In this document: one piece after another, positions 23,605-35,399 of the stretch
Layout of the letters: each line of letters begins with the position of its first letter
How positions within the stretch are numbered: position 1 is the stretch's first letter
Assembly (NCBI RefSeq): GCF_019059575.1
Contig: NW_024881519.1
Location: 1,054,001-1,118,000 of the forward strand
Reading direction: 5' to 3'
DNA: 64,000 nucleotides
Source: Amphibalanus amphitrite
Taxonomy: Eukaryota; Arthropoda; Thecostraca; Balanomorpha; Balanidae
Translations under genes and position numbers: made by a program
The notes under the pieces: generated by a model
Seen by the model: the letters and a program-made list of their open reading frames with translations, nothing else
Told to the model about the DNA's origin: nothing
The model's database searches: none

Positions 23605-24499
23605 TGCAAAACATTTCCTTGCACAGGATTCTCTTGCGCAGTTCAGCAAAATCTTCTGTGATATCCATGGCAGTGACAAGAGGACTTGATGCCATTGTAA
23701 AAAATATAGGTTCATTGGTTCTCATTTACCCACATCGAGCCTCTATAGGTACCATTCATTTGTATATCATGAAGTATGTTAACTGCACAATATTTATGCA
23801 ATAGACTGACATGAAATAAGTAGGAATGGCAAGAGAGATGGGTAAATAAGCCAAATAGGTTGCAGGATTTATTGGCACCAAACAGGTCAGAAAGTAGAAG
23901 TTCAAACAATCTTACAAACTACACCAGAGAAAGTCTTTGAATTAGGTACAAAATTATGCCACAGAAATAAAAACAATGCAGTTTTGTAGAGCATTTCCCA
24001 AAAGATAATTGTGATTCAGCCTTGCTCCCATTCTGAGATTGAATAAATACAAATTATGAGGTGAAAGTCACTAAAAAGCAGTTTTTTTTTAGAAAACAGC
24101 TTCAATCCATGTTTGCCTGATTTCAAACTCAAGGCAACATCTCATAGCTTTGACAGCATGAAATTTCATTATTGAGGTTACAATATCCATAATCTTGTCA
24201 CAAACAGTGCACTTTAATATGGATAACTAAAACCAAATCAGCCAACCTTGTATCTTCATCTGGTGAAACTCAAGAAACCAATAAAGCAAACAATTTCTGA
24301 GCAAAACATTTAGGTATTTGACAAGCTCAAGCACCAGCCACTGGAGCGGTATGATGGGGTCTCGTAACTTGAACGTTCAGTCTGTAAGAGCATGCCTGAC
24401 TTAACTGCTTTGAGGCATTACAAAGACCTTTGCAGCAGCTCCTCCTATTCTTTTTTAACATAAACTTAAACTATCATTACCATGCTATGATGATGAGGT
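23605..24499. other. Unassigned AT-rich stretch
   Basis: Nothing recognised beyond short A/T runs. There is no open frame of note. Confidence 0.3.
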
Positions 24500-26162
24500 C
24501 AGTTGGGCAAACTAGGCGGCGGGAATCAAAATATGGAGGCATCAAAATATTGATTCTAGTGGGCGGAGCTTTGACCATATATGGGCATAGAATCAATATT
24601 TTGATTCAATTTGGGACATTCCCACCTTCAGACGACCCGTTACGGCGGAAATAACCCCCATGACGGCGAGATTTTTTGACAAGTCAATACAAAAAACTTC
24701 CCCGCTTCAATTTTTCGCTGCATGGCTATCAGCCGTTTGTCGCGCGTACCTTTACGAATGGCATAAAGATTTCGCCGCCATAATTCAACAAAAACGTGCT
24801 GTTAAAACTTGCTCTGTTTATCATTAACGACGAGCCTATGTAATTTTTTCATAATTTTGTCTAAAAGAAAATAAAAAAATGCGTTATTTAGTTGTATAAT
24901 TCATTTATAAGAAATATTCTTTTTCTTTGTATCTAGCCACGATTTCCGGTTCCCGCCATTTCGCGCCGGCGTCGTGGGTGTTTAGATGCAACGTAGTGCT
25001 CCCGGTTGTATTTTGTTTAAGCGACCTTTTCTGAAGTGTAAGTAACAATGGATCATATTTTAAGATACTTTGAAGTGTGTTTTTCAATTTCAGGCATGTG
25101 ATCTTAACGTTTCTTACCGAAAACTCGTTTTAAGAGATGGTTTTAGGAACATGGCGCGGTAGCGACGTCAGCGGCGCGGGACGCCTTTTCATTCTTCTAT
25201 TGTCTTTTTAAGCTATATTTTTTTTGAAAATGATGTCTGAGGTGTAGTATTTCAGTGAAATATGATGTCCTTTAAAAGTTACGGTACAAATTAGTTACAA
25301 GAAGCCTAATGTTTTGTCTCACATGATAGAATTGTTGGGTGGACTCATGAAATGGGGGCAGTGCATGTCCAGTATTTTACATAATTTGGATGTTTTAGCC
25401 TCTGATTGTGTCTCACTCACCCAATTGTTGCTACAACTTTAATTTGTAGCATTTTAATTTTTAAGGGCAACTAGGTTATTGACTTGTTCCGAGTTAAGAT
25501 TGAAAGGTCGTAGTGCATGTTCGTGTTTGCCTTATATTAATAGTAGGTATGTATGCTTGGCTTGTAATTGCTTCGCCCAATTTTGCTACATATTTAATGA
25601 TGCTTATTTTAAGTGTAACAAAAGCAAGTTGCTGAATGGTGTAAGCCATATTTACATTATGCGTGATCTTCAAGAAAATTACGTGTAATGTACGTCAGTC
25701 CAGGGAATGCTGGATAGTTAATTTTCAGGATTGTCCATGCCAAAGTTAATTTTAGAGGCCAGTTTTATCAACACAAATAGCTGCCTGCTGGAATTTTTTG
25801 CCTAAAGACTGCTTCACATATGGAGCGTTAACATGATGGGCACGTAAACGGATAGGGCTGTACCGTTCATGCTCTGTATGTGAAGTAACTTTTAGACAAA
25901 AAAAATCCAGCAGCCACCTATTTTTCTGTTGGTACAACTGGCCTCAGATCTACTTTTTTGGCAGAATTTATATAACTGCATGAGATGACAGTTGTTGGCG
26001 CACCTGGTGGCGTTCAGTGGAAATTTAAGTGACATTAAGTATTTAATTTTTTATTGAATATATTCTAAAATTAATAGTTGCTGAACAAGTAGATTAATAA
26101 CACATATAGTTTCCTAATTTATTGTCCACAAATGTCCTAATTATTGTGTTCTGTTGTTTGCT

Positions 26163-26570
26163 GCAGGTCAACCAAGGATCAAACACTGGTCGTTGCGGGG
26201 ATCGGCTTCAGAGGGTCAAGGATGGCGTCTTGAATCGCTGTTCAGTCGACAGGCAACTGTATGACAACGCCATCCCTGTCAACCAGAGCGTCGACCGAAG
26301 TAGGGCGGCGTTCGCGGACCTGGCCGCACCCGACCAACCGGTGGAGTACCTGACTCGGGCTGGGCGGAGACTACCTACATCACGACCTTTTGAACTTTAA
26401 TCTCGTGGCGAGAAACAATATGACGTAAGGAAGTGTGTATGTGGCTGGCGGGGCCGAGGGTGAGATGCGCCACGTGTTTATCCTGCCGGATGACGACAGC
26501 GTCACCAACCTGTCAAAGAACGAGCTGGTGCAGCGCGTGATGACTGCTATCTCGTCCCTAGGACCCGAGT
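26163..26570 (+). other. Possible exon of unknown gene inside the inverted-repeat interval
   Basis: A pyrimidine-rich tract ending GTTTGCTGCAG (about 26155-26165) is followed by an open frame to the stop at about 26400. A second short frame (MRHVFILPDDD..., 26472-26570) follows in another phase, ending at a TAG. The codon content is balanced and GC is higher than in the surroundings, which is exon-like. No family is recognised with confidence and no donor site is clear. Confidence 0.25.
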
Positions 26571-27367
26571 AGAAAAACGTGCGCATAGCCCAAATGAAGC
26601 GAACCAAAACACAGACAGGACTGATAGCTTTTCGGTCGAGAATGTTCTGAAGATGCTGATCAGTAGACCAATTGGTGACCGTTTTCAGTGGTAATATGGG
26701 ATCTTGTGGTGTTCCAAAGCGACCTGCTTTGGGTGTGGACATAAGTGGCTCAACCTGACAGGATTGATGTTTTAGGTAGCCGTGCTAATCATAAACCCTA
26801 TATTGAGTGTATCTGTACCGTTTTGATGTATTTGATTCGAAACCGAAAATTGCTCTTTGTAATTAGGCAACATCGAGACGTTGAGGTCATTCTCCAGACG
26901 TTTATTTGTTTTTTCTTACCTGTCCACGGTATGTCTTAGTGGTTAGGTCTCAGTTTCAAATATTATTAACTGCATGTTTTGCAAATACGTAACCATATTG
27001 AATAAGAGACGTGTCCTAAAAGTGAGTATTGCTTTGCATGGGATGTGAGCATCAACGACAGGGCTTTGTGATGGCAAATGTGTGGCAATTGCAGGGATCG
27101 TTGTGAAATATGTTATGAATATCATCATCGAATTATTTGCGAATGCAAATACATCCGTGTATCATATTTTCATTCAAATTGTGCAATTTGTGCAACGGGC
27201 TTGAGTATATTGTTCGGCGAAATATCTCTTACTGTAGGTACTCCACAGAAATGGGACGGGATACAGATGCGTAGAAACACATTCATGAACACGTGAAAGA
27301 CGATAAGTTAACTTTTTTAACTCAAAATCAATGTTACAAAGCAGGGATGTGGAGCCGTGAAAATGTC

Positions 27368-27470
27368 AGACGGCTTCGGCTCCGGAGGAAAAAATCGGCT
27401 CCAGCTCCGGCTCCGGCTCCGAGTAAAATGGTCAGGCTTCGGTTTCGGCTCCGACTCAATACAACCCCTA
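27368..27470. repeat. GGCTCC-type hexanucleotide repeat
   Basis: Degenerate CGGCTC/CCGGCT repeats preceded by the word GGGATGTGGAGCCG. This is a diverged relative of the GACTCC repeat at 41700-41985, whose lead word is GGGCTGCGGAGTCG. Confidence 0.6.
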
Positions 27471-28376
27471 TACGAAGGTCAGCACGGCTCCCTTAACGCA
27501 TTCCCTCGAAGGCTTGCAGCTTTGAGCAGGGAGCCAGGGTGAGTGCTGAAAATCCCTGGTCTACCGTGGGAATAAGGTCTAGAAAAAAATTACACGATCC
27601 TGTGCTGATATCTTCATGAATTTATTTAATTTGCATTATTTGCACACAAGAAACATTCCATAAATCAATTTGAAGAGTGAGGTACGTCTGCAGAAAGTCA
27701 GTTCGCAGAGTCAATATATTGATAAACCAGCTGATTTCAGAATCAAAATAATGATTAGCCAGCTGTTTGCGGAATCAAACTATTGATTCTCGCCGGGATT
27801 AGCCGCCGTGATGAATCAATATCTTGATTATTTTCAAGACGCTTTCCTAAACTAACCAAAGAGGTTAGGGCTATTGTTTCGTGCCTGGCGGGTAGCTTCA
27901 ACATTGCTCTTCATTTTGTGAAGAAACTATCTTGAAATTGTAGCCGGCTGCTGAAGAATTGACGTTTCTGTGATGGTCTGCACGTATGCCCATATATGGT
28001 CAAAGCTCCGCCCACTAGAATCAATATTTTGATGCCTCCATATTTTGATTCCCGCCGCCTAGTTTGCCCAACTGAGGTGGCTGGTTTCGGGCGCATGAAA
28101 AGTAGCAGCCCTTCTTTCATTCAATTTCCTTGTTTTCACATGCTGCACAAAATGTTTTCTCTTCCACGTTACTTCTGTCATTATGAAAAATAATAGGTAT
28201 CATAATTGCTTCACTTCTTCTTTATATTCCAACACATCTCCCGTTAGTAAACCATTGCCCTATGGCCGCTAAAGTAAATAAGTGGAATGCGCCAGAAACT
28301 GTCAAAATCGCGCCAAAATAGCAAACTAAGATGAAAAAAATGACCGCACCCTTTGGCTGGCGGCGGGTGATACAAG

Positions 28377-28456
28377 TCTACTAATACCTATGCACTCAAA
28401 GTACCACTCAAAGTACCAGTACAAATCTACTAATACCTATGCACTCAAAGTACCAT
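28377..28456. repeat. 49-bp tandem duplication
   Basis: A 30-base word beginning TCTACTAATACCTATGCACT occurs at 28377 and again at 28426. An extra partial CACTCAAAGTACCA lies between them. Local slippage is the simplest explanation. Confidence 0.7.
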
Positions 28457-28608
28457 CTAGCAATATCAGCTTTGGCTTAGTTTTTGGCCCAATGCAATAA
28501 ACAAGAGCAAAACAATGATTCCTCTATCAGCTAAACTGAGCATGGCACCAGTTTATCATAACCTAAATACACATCGGAGCCTTAATAGTGACCATGGTGA
28601 AACTTTAA

Positions 28609-29792
28609 CCCGCGCCCTGCTGGGGGGGGGGGGGGAGGGGCGGGTGTTTGAACACCCCCCCTTGTGGTTTTTCGCGAATATCTCAAAAACGGCGGCGCGT
28701 ACACCTTATCATACATCAATTCTACACATGTTGTGAAAATTTCAGACCAAGGTCATTCAAGGTCAGGTCACCAGGTCACTTGAAGTGACCTCACCTCATT
28801 AAAAGTTTCAATGTCTGTCATAGCTACACCGAGTGACCGATCGCTTTGAAACTTTCAGCGATTGCTAAGAGCACTAGCATGTACAAAATGTATATCTCAA
28901 TTTTGATATTGATGACCTAAAGTCAGGTCAATTTTGCGACCTCCCCATTATAAATCAATGGGAGAAAATTGAAATGCGCCTCTTTTGGACGAAAGACATT
29001 ATAAACACTCCCAAACACCGAATTACAAGTGGTTTAGACACACTGAACATGAAAATGGTGTCCGTGACCCTTGTTTATGCCCTGAGGTCATCTTAGGTCA
29101 CGAATGGTATCTAATAGTTTTTCGCAAATAACTTTTGATAGAGGCATGCTAGAGCGATGAAAACGCCTTAGATGTGTTCAGCTCGACGATATGGATCGAC
29201 TGATATGCAACATGACCCTTTCCGGTCAGGTCATGACCTTGACCTGAGGTCAAATTTTCAAGTTAACCTTTCAAGGTCAAGGTATAGCTCATTCGATGCG
29301 TCTTGACGAGAGGAACACGATGCCGGTAAAAGTAAGCTCGTACAGGGCTTGGGTCAAAAGTTATTGCAGAAAAACTGTTTCCAAAAAAAAAAATCGGCTA
29401 TTTTTGCAGTTTTTGCCCCCTGCAGGCAAAACCGTTGATGTTAGGTCAAATCTGAGAGAATTGCTCAGAAAGGGCGTTAATAGGGCTATCGAATGCGCTT
29501 TTCCGCGGCGCTGTAGCTCTATTGGCTCCCGAGTTATGCGCTGGCTTCTTGGAAATTTTCGACATTCGACCTGGAAATCGGCGAAATTTTGCCTTCAATG
29601 ACCTCTGGTGACCTGACCTTTGACCTGACCAAAAATTGACCGAAGTGATTTCGTCATTATTTTTGACGCTCTTTCGAACGCCGCCTTCCGCGTATCGCTA
29701 CGTGGCCTAGGAGCCGTTACAGGGGGGGGGGAGGGTGTTCAAACACCCCCCCAGCAGGGCGTGGAAATCCAGGACCCCCAGCCGGGCGCGGG
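28609..29792 (+). mobile_element. TTAA-type MITE, left half of a palindrome
   Basis: Flanked by TTAA at 28605-28608 and 29793-29796. Left end CCCGCGCCCTGCTGGGG with a G-run and the hairpin GTGTTTGAACAC; right end CAGCCGGGCGCGGG. Just inside the right end a second terminus-like CAGCAGGGCG is followed by a 25-base spacer (TGGAAATCCAGGAC), so the end is extended. The body carries AGGTCA-type motifs, for example 28750-28780 and 29225-29280. No coding capacity. Confidence 0.85.
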
Positions 29793-29796
29793 TTAA

Positions 29797-30982
29797 CCCG
29801 CGCCCGGCTGGGGGTCCTGGATTTCCACGCCCTGCTGGGGGGGGGTGTTTGAACACCCCCCCTTGTAACTCGGCTCCTGGGCCACGTAGCGATACGCGGA
29901 AGGCGGCGTTCGAAAGAGCGTCAAAAATAATGACGAAATCATTTCGGTCAATTTTTTGGTCAGGTCAAAGGTCAGGTCACCAGAGGTCATTGAAGGCAAA
30001 ATTTCGCCGATTTCCAGGTCGAATGTCGAAAATTTCCAAGAAGCCAACGCATAACTCGGGAACCAATAGAGCTACAGCGCCGCGGAAAAGCGCATTCGAT
30101 AGCCCTATTAACGCCCTTTCTGAAAAAGTCTCTCAGATTTGACCTAACGTCAACGGTTTTGCCTGCAGGGGGCAAAAACTGCAAAAATAGCCGATTTTTT
30201 TTGGAAACAGTTTTTTCTGCAATAACTTTTGACCCAAGCCCTGTACGAGCTTACTTTTACCGGCGTCGTGTTCCTCTCGTCAAGACGCATCGAATGAACT
30301 ATAACTTGACCTTGAAAGATCAACTTGAAAATTTGACCTCAGGTCAAGGTCATGACCTGACCGGAAAGGGTCATGTTGCATATCAGTCGATCCGTATCGT
30401 CGAGCTGAACACATCTAAGGCCTTGTCTTTGCTCTAGCATGCCTCTATCAAAAATTATTTGCGAAAAACTGTTAGATACCATTCGTGACCTAAGATGACC
30501 TCAGGGCATAAACAAGGGTCACGGACACCATTTTCATGTTCAGTGTGTCTAAACCACTTGTAATTCGGTGCTTGGGAGTGTTTATAATGTCTTTCGTCCA
30601 AAAGAGGCGCATTTCAATTTTCTCCCATTGACTTATAATGGGGAGGTCGCAAAATTGACCTGACCTTAGGTCATCGATATCAAAATTCTGAGATATACAT
30701 TTTGTACATGCTATTGCTTTTAGCAATCGCTGAAAGTTTCAAAGCGATCGGTCACTCGGTGTAGCTATGACAGACATTGAAACTTTTTATGAGGTGAGGT
30801 CACTTCAAGTGAGCTGGTGACCTGACCTTGAATGACCTTGGTCTGAAATTTTCACAACATGTGTAAAATTGATGTATGATAAGGTGTACCAAAAACGGTG
30901 GCGCTCCGCGCCGCCGTTTTTGAGATATTCGCGAAAAACCACAAGGGGGGTGTTCAAACACCCCCCCCCAGCAGGGCGCGGG
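29797..30982 (-). mobile_element. TTAA-type MITE, right half of a palindrome
   Basis: The reverse-complement partner of 28609-29792, sharing the single TTAA at 29793-29796 and ending at TTAA 30983-30986. It differs by scattered substitutions and small indels only. Termini are CCCGCGCCCGGCTGGGG and CCCAGCAGGGCGCGGG. Confidence 0.85.
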
Positions 30983-31293
30983 TTAAACAAGCAGAAGTAT
31001 AAGGCACATGTTGCACATGAAACACTTCGAGGAAAAATATCCAGATCCCTGAAAACTGTACACACTAGTATGGTAAGTCACGTGGGACGCTAACACATTC
31101 CAGTCTCGCCCAGAAATCGATTGATGTCTGCCTCCCGGGAATGGTAGGGCCTGAAGTCCCTGTCCTTCCTGGCCATCCCCTCCCCTCCTCCCGCGCTGGA
31201 CCGTGGGTGGTCGGGACGGGGTTACCTGGTGGCGAGCCGGGCGCACACAATGACTCGCTTCCGGGGGTGATATCAGTTCTGCGGCCGGGTTTC

Positions 31294-31647
31294 TCAGTTG
31301 GGGCGACCGCGGCGGCGCTCCGTCACCCAGGCGTTGACGGCGTCGGTCCTCGCCCAGGATGGGTCGGCACCCCGCTGTGCCAGACCGGTCACACCAGCCG
31401 CGGTCCGGCGTGGTCGGAATTCAGCCAGCGCGCCGGATCCCACGATTGCCTCTAGGTCTGTTATATCAGATATCTGGCTTGCAGCCTCCCGCTCTGTCTT
31501 CTTTACTTTTACGTTGCCGTTGGTGGTGTACGTCGCCCAGAGCAGTTTTCTCTGTTTAAGTCGCCGAGCCACGTACAGCAGATGCTGGTTTTTGGGCGTC
31601 AGACACTCGGAAATGAAGGTCTTGCTGATTGGTTGAAGTTTTAAAAC
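31294..31647 (-). pseudogene. LINE ORF1-like (FP-type) fragment
   Basis: Reverse-strand frame from about 31647 down to the stop at 31294. It includes KTFISECLTPKNQHLLYVAR, KLLWATYTTNGNVKVKK and ISDITDLEAIV. This pattern (SE-x-LTPxNxxLL-x-AR followed by a W-T-x-x-G-x-V-x-V strand) recurs at the C-terminus of DNA- or RNA-binding proteins encoded by some non-LTR retrotransposons and related FP-domain proteins. No upstream coiled coil or finger is present, so it is a fragment. The GC-rich stretch just downstream (31088-31293) may be more of the same element. Confidence 0.5.
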
Positions 31648-31970
31648 TTTTGCAATCGAATCTATCGTAACTATCGTTTTACTTATGTGCTAAGCACATT
31701 TTACATGAAGACATTATATATTGTTAGCGGTAGTGACAACAGTGTTACCCGATGTCTCAAAATCCCGATGATACCCACCTCGTCAAACCTCAACGTATAC
31801 CAAATACAGCTGATGATTGTGATGTCAAGGCCCTAAAACAGGTGATATGATGCATCCTAAAGACTTACCGTCATCTACCTAAGGTGTATCAAACGTTCGA
31901 GAGGAACACCGATAAATCGGCCATGGGTTCATGGTACTTTTGGCAGCAAGCAATATTTACACTTTGTAAC
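31648..31970. other. Unassigned stretch
   Basis: No gene or repeat end is recognised. It leads directly to the TTAA at 31971. Confidence 0.3.
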
Positions 31971-31974
31971 TTAA

Positions 31975-32875
31975 CCCTCGCCCGCACATGGGGGGGGGGG
32001 GGTGGTTGCCACCCCCCAGGTAGTCTTTTTGCTCTGCACTCAACATTTTTAGAGCTAGAATGCTGATTTTTCGTATAGCTGCTCCTATATCCTTTCTTGA
32101 TGTCCACTGAAAATTTCAAGTTTCTGTAGTTTTCGGTTTCAGAGATATGACCTTGTATTTCAGGTCATGTCATGACCCAAATGGCCAATCCTCAACATCT
32201 TGCGTTGGCTATGGGCCTTGTGAGCTTTTAACACCTTGATTTTGGCCTTTTTTGCCAGTCTTACCTCCCAACTATCATGGAACATGTTGTTCGACGATGT
32301 ACAGATGTCAAGGTCAAGGTCAAGGCCAACCTAGGTCATCTAAGATAATTGCGTTTTAGGCAAGCGGAATTTACTTTTTGTGAAGTTTTGTGACTGCATT
32401 TTTGGTAAAAGCTTCTCAGATCATGATTTCATGTAACATGGACACATAAACAATCGGTGCACACATCAGTATACACACAGACACACACAGACATACAAAC
32501 TCATATAATTGACCTTGACCTAACTTGACCTGAAATGACCTCAGCAGCAAAAACCTGGTCGGGTAGTGTGACAAAGAGGTTCTAGCCTGCTTGGCACCAG
32601 AAAACGGCATCGTCATTATATGATAAGCAGCGCACTTGATATCCAACGGTGACCCAAAGCAGCAACATTTTTTAGTTTGACCTGACCTGGAAGGTCAATG
32701 ACTGACCTGAGAAGGTAACACTGGGTATCATTGGATTCGTCTCTTCCCAAAGAATCTTTTTGGTTTTTACCGCTAAGCTCTATCTCCAACAGGAACGAAA
32801 TGGCGCTGGGGGGGTGGCAACCCCCCCCCCCCCATGTGCGTTCTAGGATGGGAAAATGGCATGTGCGGGCGAGGG
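31975..32875 (+). mobile_element. TTAA-flanked MITE, CCCTCGCCCGCACATG ends
   Basis: Flanked by TTAA at 31971-31974 and 32876-32879. The 16-base terminal inverted repeats CCCTCGCCCGCACATG are perfect. A G-run and GTGGTTGCCAC hairpin lies inside the left end. The body matches 14104-15011 closely (CTCTGCACTCAACATTTTTA, GGTTCTAG). AGGTCA motifs occur at 32305-32330 and 32505-32540. No coding capacity. Confidence 0.85.
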
Positions 32876-32879
32876 TTAA

Positions 32880-33788
32880 CCCTCGCCCATGTAGGGGGGG
32901 GGGTTGGTGCAACCCCCCTGAGGTTTTTCTTAGCTACACGCCGAACCGTTTCAGATAGCCTGCTCAAATTTTCAGTACCCTATGGGGCATCCTTTGCGCA
33001 ACTTTCGGTATTTTTTTTTGTCAAGGTCATGTCAGGTCACGGAGTTATGACGTCATAAAGGGAACAACCTCCGGCCAGATTTACGCTAAATTTGAGATTG
33101 CTTCACATTGGTATAAATGCCGACTGACCTGACACACTGATGGATTGTTTTAGAATCATAACTGGCTGATTTGACATTGGCACAATGTCCGTTGACCTTT
33201 TCAAGGTTACTAAAGGTCAAGGTCAGGTCAGTGACCTCGGTTGACCTGTAATGACTTCTTGCACTTGTATGCCTTTTCGGGGTATTTTGATGCCCTGAAT
33301 TCGAATTTGCTATCCATTTCAGGCATCGTTGGTTGTTTCTTGTAGTTCATTTTAGGTCAGGGTCAGGTCAGTGACGTCACACGCCTGACGTGACCCAATG
33401 CACAAATGACCTTGCAGACTTCCGATGCTCCTAACGCATCATTTTTAGAGTTATGACATCGAAATTCACACCAAACGATAGAGAATTGATCAAGGATCAC
33501 GATAGTGAAGGTTTCAAGTCGATATCTCTTACCGTTTTGCCGCAATCGGCGCGGAAATCTGAAAAAGTTAGATTTTTCCGAAAATTTGACCTTTGACCGG
33601 TCATAAGTAGGTCAAATGTTGACCTAGGACCAAAAAATATACCACCAATCGCGAGATCTCGTTGAGAGCAATCCGTTGGTCTTTTCTGCTAAGCTCTACT
33701 ACGCTCCGTTTTCAAACGCCAGGGGGGTCGCACCAACCCCCCCCCCCTGCATGGGCGAAGGTGGCAAAATACCGTTTACGGGCGAGGG
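32880..33788 (+). mobile_element. TTAA-flanked MITE abutting the previous one
   Basis: Shares the TTAA at 32876-32879 with its left neighbour and has its own at 33789-33792. Left end CCCTCGCCCATGTAGGGG, right end TTACGGGCGAGGG, so the first 9 bases are inverted. A G-run with the hairpin TTGGTGCAA lies inside. The interior differs from the neighbour, so these are two families. AGGTCA/TGACCT motifs occur at 33190-33245 and 33350-33375. Confidence 0.8.
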
Positions 33789-33792
33789 TTAA

Positions 33793-34489
33793 TACGACCA
33801 TCCAGTTTGTGACGATATTAGTTCCCTTTATGAATTTGTGTAATGTGCATATAATTTTTGCATAAAATGGATATTGATTCGATGCAGCTCGTCACGGCGA
33901 GTTACACGCTGGTCTTTTTTGCTTTACGTTGTCTATAATCGCTAAAAATTGAGATTGAAAATTTTACGTCATCAATTTTGAACAGTTTTTCGCTATAACT
34001 TGTCCAGAAAAAGAGGTACCGATCTAAGACTTGGTATGTTAATATAAGTCGGTAAGGGCTATCACTAGTATCCCGGGTTTTCGAAAATCATTTTTTTTTG
34101 ATTTTTTGGCAATAATATTTAAAAATTTGTTTTTGCGGGGTCACAATAAAAAAAACAAAATTCCGAGATAGCAGCTTTGTAGCTCTGCTAATTCTACACC
34201 TTTTATGTCTTAAACGTTTTTCTGTATCTTCAAAGCTATAGGCCTGACAGCTCTTCCCGCGAAACCTTTTTTGGGTCGAAAAAAGGAAGAACATGATGTC
34301 ACTCAGACGTCATTTGCGGCAAACCTATCATAGACTTTGGAAAATTTTGGTCATAATATGTAAAATTGATGCCCGAGAGGGTACTGAAAGTTTGGTGACG
34401 ATCGGCGCAGCGGTTCTGGATATATATATCGAAAAGTCTGGAGGAGAGGGGGACAAAAAATAGCCCCCGGCACCAAGGCGCGGATTAAC
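33793..34489 (-). mobile_element. AGGTCA-family fragment (opposite orientation)
   Basis: Matches the interior of the 1889 element (2140-2530) and 40170-40720 (shared words TTCGATGCAGCTC and GTCTTTTTTGCTTT, and the dinucleotide-poor T-runs). It ends near a decayed terminus, GGCGCGGATTAA (34479-34490). No coding capacity. Confidence 0.5.
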
Positions 34490-35252
34490 GCTCTTTCGCC
34501 AGCATGTCCTCAGATTTGACCTCAGGTCAACGGTTTAGCTTTCAGAGGGAAAAGAACTCCAAAAATAGCCGTTTTTACGAAAAGTGTTTTTTTGGCAATA
34601 ACTTTTGACTCAAAGGAGCCACGACATTACTTTTGCGAGCATATCGTGTTCCTCTCGTCGAGACGATTCGAATGAACCATAATTTGACCTTGAAGGTCAA
34701 CTTGAAAAATTAACCTCAGGTCAAGGTCATGAACTGACCGGAAAAGGTCATGTTGCATATCAGTCGATCCGCATCGTCCAGCCAAACACATCTAAGGCGT
34801 TTTCATCGCTCTAGCATGCCTCTATCAGAAGGTATAAGCGAAAAACTGTTGGATATTTGTGACCTGAGATGACCTCGGGGACATAACGAGGGGTCACAGG
34901 TGCCATTTTCCGGTTCAGCGTGTCAATTTTACCTGCATTCCGATGTTTGAGAGTGTCTAGAATGGCGTTCCTGCAAAAGAGACGCTTTTCAATTTTCTCC
35001 CATTGACTTATAATGGAGAGGCCGCAAATTGACCTGACCTTAGGTCACTGATATCAAAATTTCCAGATATACATTTTATAGATACTGTTACTCTTACCAA
35101 TCGCTGAAAGTTTTAAGGCAATCGTTCAGTCGTTGTAGCTATGACGAGCATTCAATTTTTTTCTGAGGTGAGGTCACTTGGCGTGACCTGGTGACCTGAC
35201 CTTGAGCGACCTGGGTCTGAAATTTTCTCAACATGTGCGGAAAGGATGCACA
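34490..35252 (-). mobile_element. Truncated AGGTCA-type TTAA element
   Basis: Collinear with 60040-60800 (TTTGACCTCAGGTCAACGG, GGTCATGTTGCATATCAGTC, TCATAACGAG-like stretches). It stops abruptly near 35252 without a terminus. TGACCT/AGGTCA motifs are dense. No coding capacity. Confidence 0.6.
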
Positions 35253-35399
35253 AACAAAAGATTTTGTCAGGTTTCGGAAGGTCCGTCATATGACTGAAAA
35301 CAGTTTTCCGGCCTGATAGCCCAGGATTTATAGTCACATTATAAGTTTAAATAGCGTATAGTCAAGGCCCGAAAGAACCAATCCAAGGCCTAGGGTCGC

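Larger units (their letters stand above)
24500..28074. mobile_element. 3.6-kb interval bounded by perfect 89-bp inverted repeats
   Basis: An 89-base arm at 24500-24588 starts CAGTTGGGCAAACTAGG and is repeated exactly in reverse complement at 27986-28074. The bases immediately outside share AGGT (24496-24499 and 28075-28078), compatible with a 4-bp target duplication. Inside are a CpG and promoter-like stretch (24945-25190, with TTTCGCGCC and GCCATTT words), a possible splice acceptor (about 26148-26166), and short frames at 26163-26400 and 26472-26570. I recognise no transposase. It could be a DNA transposon of an unassigned superfamily or two inverted copies of a short repeat enclosing host sequence. 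Confidence 0.55.

Noticed and set aside
26163-26400. Weak resemblance to a cobalamin-biosynthesis (CbiG/CobE-like) segment in one short frame
   Set aside because: The likeness rests on about 14 residues (VVAGIGFRG) followed by a stop and is not supported by the other frames. I do not claim it.
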